Below, piece after piece: positions 32,940-34,327 of a DNA stretch of 34,327 bases. How positions within the stretch are numbered: position 1 is the first letter of the stretch; the number at the start of each line of letters is the position of its first letter. Origin of the DNA: RI-242 sp038246255 (GTDB lineage: Bacteria > Planctomycetota > UBA1135 > GCA-002686595). The stretch spans positions 1 through 34,327 of the forward strand of contig JBBRWC010000031.1 in assembly GCA_038246255.1 (NCBI GenBank), read 5' to 3'. The notes beneath the pieces are model-generated. The model was not told the DNA's origin and did not search any database. It was given only the letters and a program-made list of their open reading frames with translations. Position numbers and translations under genes: made by a program.

Positions 32940-34327
32940 ATGAAACGCCCTGCACGCCTTCCCCTCGCCCCGCGCAGCATCGCCGCCGGCCTCGTCCTGT
33001 GGGCGTGCGCGTGGTCCGCGGCGGGCGCTGGTCCGATCGGTCCCAGCGCTCGCGACCCCCGCCTCGTGAGTCCCCACGCGCGGGCAGCGTTCGCCAGCGC
33101 TCCACAAACGGACGGCGAGGCGCCGCGGGAACTGGCGGGCATCCGCGAAGAGCAGGCGCTCCTGCGGCGCCAATTGCAGCGACTGCGCCAAACGATGCAG
33201 TTGCTCGAGTCGCGGCTTTCCGCCGAGGGACGCTCGCGCACGGTTGAACTCTTGCGCGGCGCGCTCGCACAACTCGATCAGCGCGAGGCACAAGCGCAAA
33301 GCCTCGAAGAATGGATGGCGAGCAGCGAACTTGCGCTCGACGCGGGGCAAGTGCTCGTCGCCCTCGAGCAGCAGGACCGCGCCATCGCCGAACTGCAGGC
33401 GCTGCTCGACGTCTTGCTCGACCGCACCGAACGGGAGGACGTGGAGGAGCAACTCGCCACCCTCGCGGAGCGGCGCGAGCAAATCCAACAGCTCGCGCGT
33501 GAGGAGCGCGAGGTCAAGGACGCGATCCAGCGCCTGCGCGAGGAAGCCCGCACGCCCGAGCAGCGCGCGGCCGCGACGCGGCTCGCCGAACTTGCAGCCA
33601 AGCAAGCCGCGGTGCTCGAGGCAACCCTCGAAGCCAGCCGCGCGGGACGGGACTTTGAGTACGAAGCGCTCGCGCGCGAGCTCGAGCGGCTGCGCCGCGA
33701 CCAGGCGACCGACCGCGAAGTGCTTGCGCGCTGGCGTCCGGACGAACGTCAGCGCCTCGAGTCCGCGCGCGGTGCGTTGGTCGAAGCCCGGCGCGCGGAA
33801 GCCGACGCCGCGCGAGCGGAACGGGCGGCCACGGAACTCGCCGACATGGCGGCTGAACTCGCACAGGGCGAGGCAGCCGAGCGCGCGGCCCGCGCCGAAG
33901 CGCTCATCGAAGCACTCGAAGCTGCGGCGGCCGATGCGGCGGCGGCGGCACAGACCGCGGCCAACCAAAGTTCGAAGGACGTGGCCGGCGAAGTCGCCGC
34001 CGCCCTCGCGGCCGCCGCGCGCGACCTCGCGGACGCGGGTCAATCGAGTGCCGAGCAGGACGCCGCCGCCGCGCGCGCGCGCACCGCCGCGCTCGCGCTC
34101 GAAAAGCGCGCAGCGGCGGCCCGCGCCGAAGCCGCGCGCGCCCGCAGCGAGGCCCGCGGCGGCCTCGAAGCCGTGCAAGCCCCCGCTGCCGGCGCGCAAC
34201 CCAGCCTCGCCCGCGAGGTCGCCGAGCGCGCCGCGCAGGCCCTCCAAGGCGCCGCGCAGGCGGATGCCGCGGGCGCCGAAGCCAGCGAGCGGCTCGCCGC
34301 GGGCGCTATGCCGACCGCGCAGCAGCG
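32940..34327 (+). CDS. Secreted coiled-coil protein, 3' truncated by the window edge
   Basis: At least 462 residues from ATG 32940, open to the end of the window. A signal peptide (RSIAAGLVLWACAWSAAGA) is followed by an almost continuous heptad-patterned coiled coil: EEQALLRRQLQRLRQTMQLLESRL, AIAELQALLDVLLDRTEREDVEEQLATLAERREQIQQLAREE, then a very Ala/Arg/Glu-rich portion. No enzymatic motif is visible. It lies 86 bp after the DUF4175-like gene on the same strand, and long secreted coiled-coil proteins commonly follow that gene in Planctomycetota rows. A 456-codon open frame on the opposite strand (32877-34247) is an antisense shadow. The ATG lacks a strong Shine-Dalgarno sequence. Confidence 0.85.
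   Translation, partial: MKRPARLPLAPRSIAAGLVLWACAWSAAGAGPIGPSARDPRLVSPHARAAFASAPQTDGEAPRELAGIREEQALLRRQLQRLRQTMQLLESRLSAEGRSRTVELLRGALAQLDQREAQAQSLEEWMASSELALDAGQVLVALEQQDRAIAELQALLDVLLDRTEREDVEEQLATLAERREQIQQLAREEREVKDAIQRLREEARTPEQRAAATRLAELAAKQAAVLEATLEASRAGRDFEYEALARELERLRRDQATDREVLARWRPDERQRLESARGALVEARRAEADAARAERAATELADMAAELAQGEAAERAARAEALIEALEAAAADAAAAAQTAANQSSKDVAGEVAAALAAAARDLADAGQSSAEQDAAAARARTAALALEKRAAAARAEAARARSEARGGLEAVQAPAAGAQPSLAREVAERAAQALQGAAQADAAGAEASERLAAGAMPTAQQ

Noticed and set aside
32877..34247. 456-codon open frame on the minus strand
   Set aside because: Antisense to a plus-strand frame that has a signal peptide and clear coiled-coil heptads and is co-directional with its neighbours; the minus translation is Gly/Arg/Leu-rich with no fold.

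Overview
The window is high-GC bacterial chromosome. Its gene content and neighbourhoods point to Planctomycetota: a MoxR / DUF58 / BatA-like / VWA-glutamine-amidotransferase-like row followed by PQQ-propeller, prenyltransferase-fold and DUF4175-type proteins, an eno-ftsB pair, and very large secreted proteins. This placement is inferred from gene families; no 16S rRNA or other phylogenetic marker was tested. No tRNA, rRNA, CRISPR array, insertion sequence or prophage was seen.

Layout. (1) 1-3170, minus strand: SOS mutagenesis cassette lexA-imuA-imuB, with a perfect inverted repeat (GCAGAC-N4-GTCTGC) just upstream of lexA as a candidate LexA operator. imuB is followed by a 14-copy 8-bp tandem array at the left edge; the usual partner dnaE2 is not visible. 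(2) 3195-6512, minus: a giant membrane-anchored protein with carboxypeptidase-regulatory-like beta-sandwich modules. (3) 6700-7895, plus: a HutD/Ves cupin and a small exported NTF2-like protein. (4) 7915-11577, minus: four genes with every junction overlapping: apbE (flavin transferase), an outer-membrane porin-like protein, an FMN-binding (flavinylated) protein and a His-rich four-helix membrane protein. A near-perfect Fur-type box (TGAGACTCATTCTCA) lies directly upstream. I read this as an iron-controlled extracytosolic flavin/haem electron-transfer module and consider it the most interesting system in the window. (5) 11790-16023, plus: enolase, an FtsB/DivIC-like protein and a secreted PQQ-propeller-like protein, again with overlapping junctions. 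(6) 16178-17306, minus: an ACT-domain protein and what looks like a truncated remnant of an RnfD-like protein, in about 1 kb of poorly coding DNA. (7) 17588 to the right edge, plus: moxR, DUF58, BatA-like, VWA/GATase-like, a giant PQQ-like gene broken by a frameshift near 26490, a prenyltransferase-fold protein, a DUF4175-like protein, and a secreted coiled-coil protein that runs off the window.

A recurring feature is short tandem duplication (units of 8, 9, 12 or 15 bp). Those in coding sequence all use multiples of 3, so frame is kept; the 8-bp array is outside genes. Extremely high third-position GC leaves long open frames on the antisense strand of nearly every gene; these were discarded.
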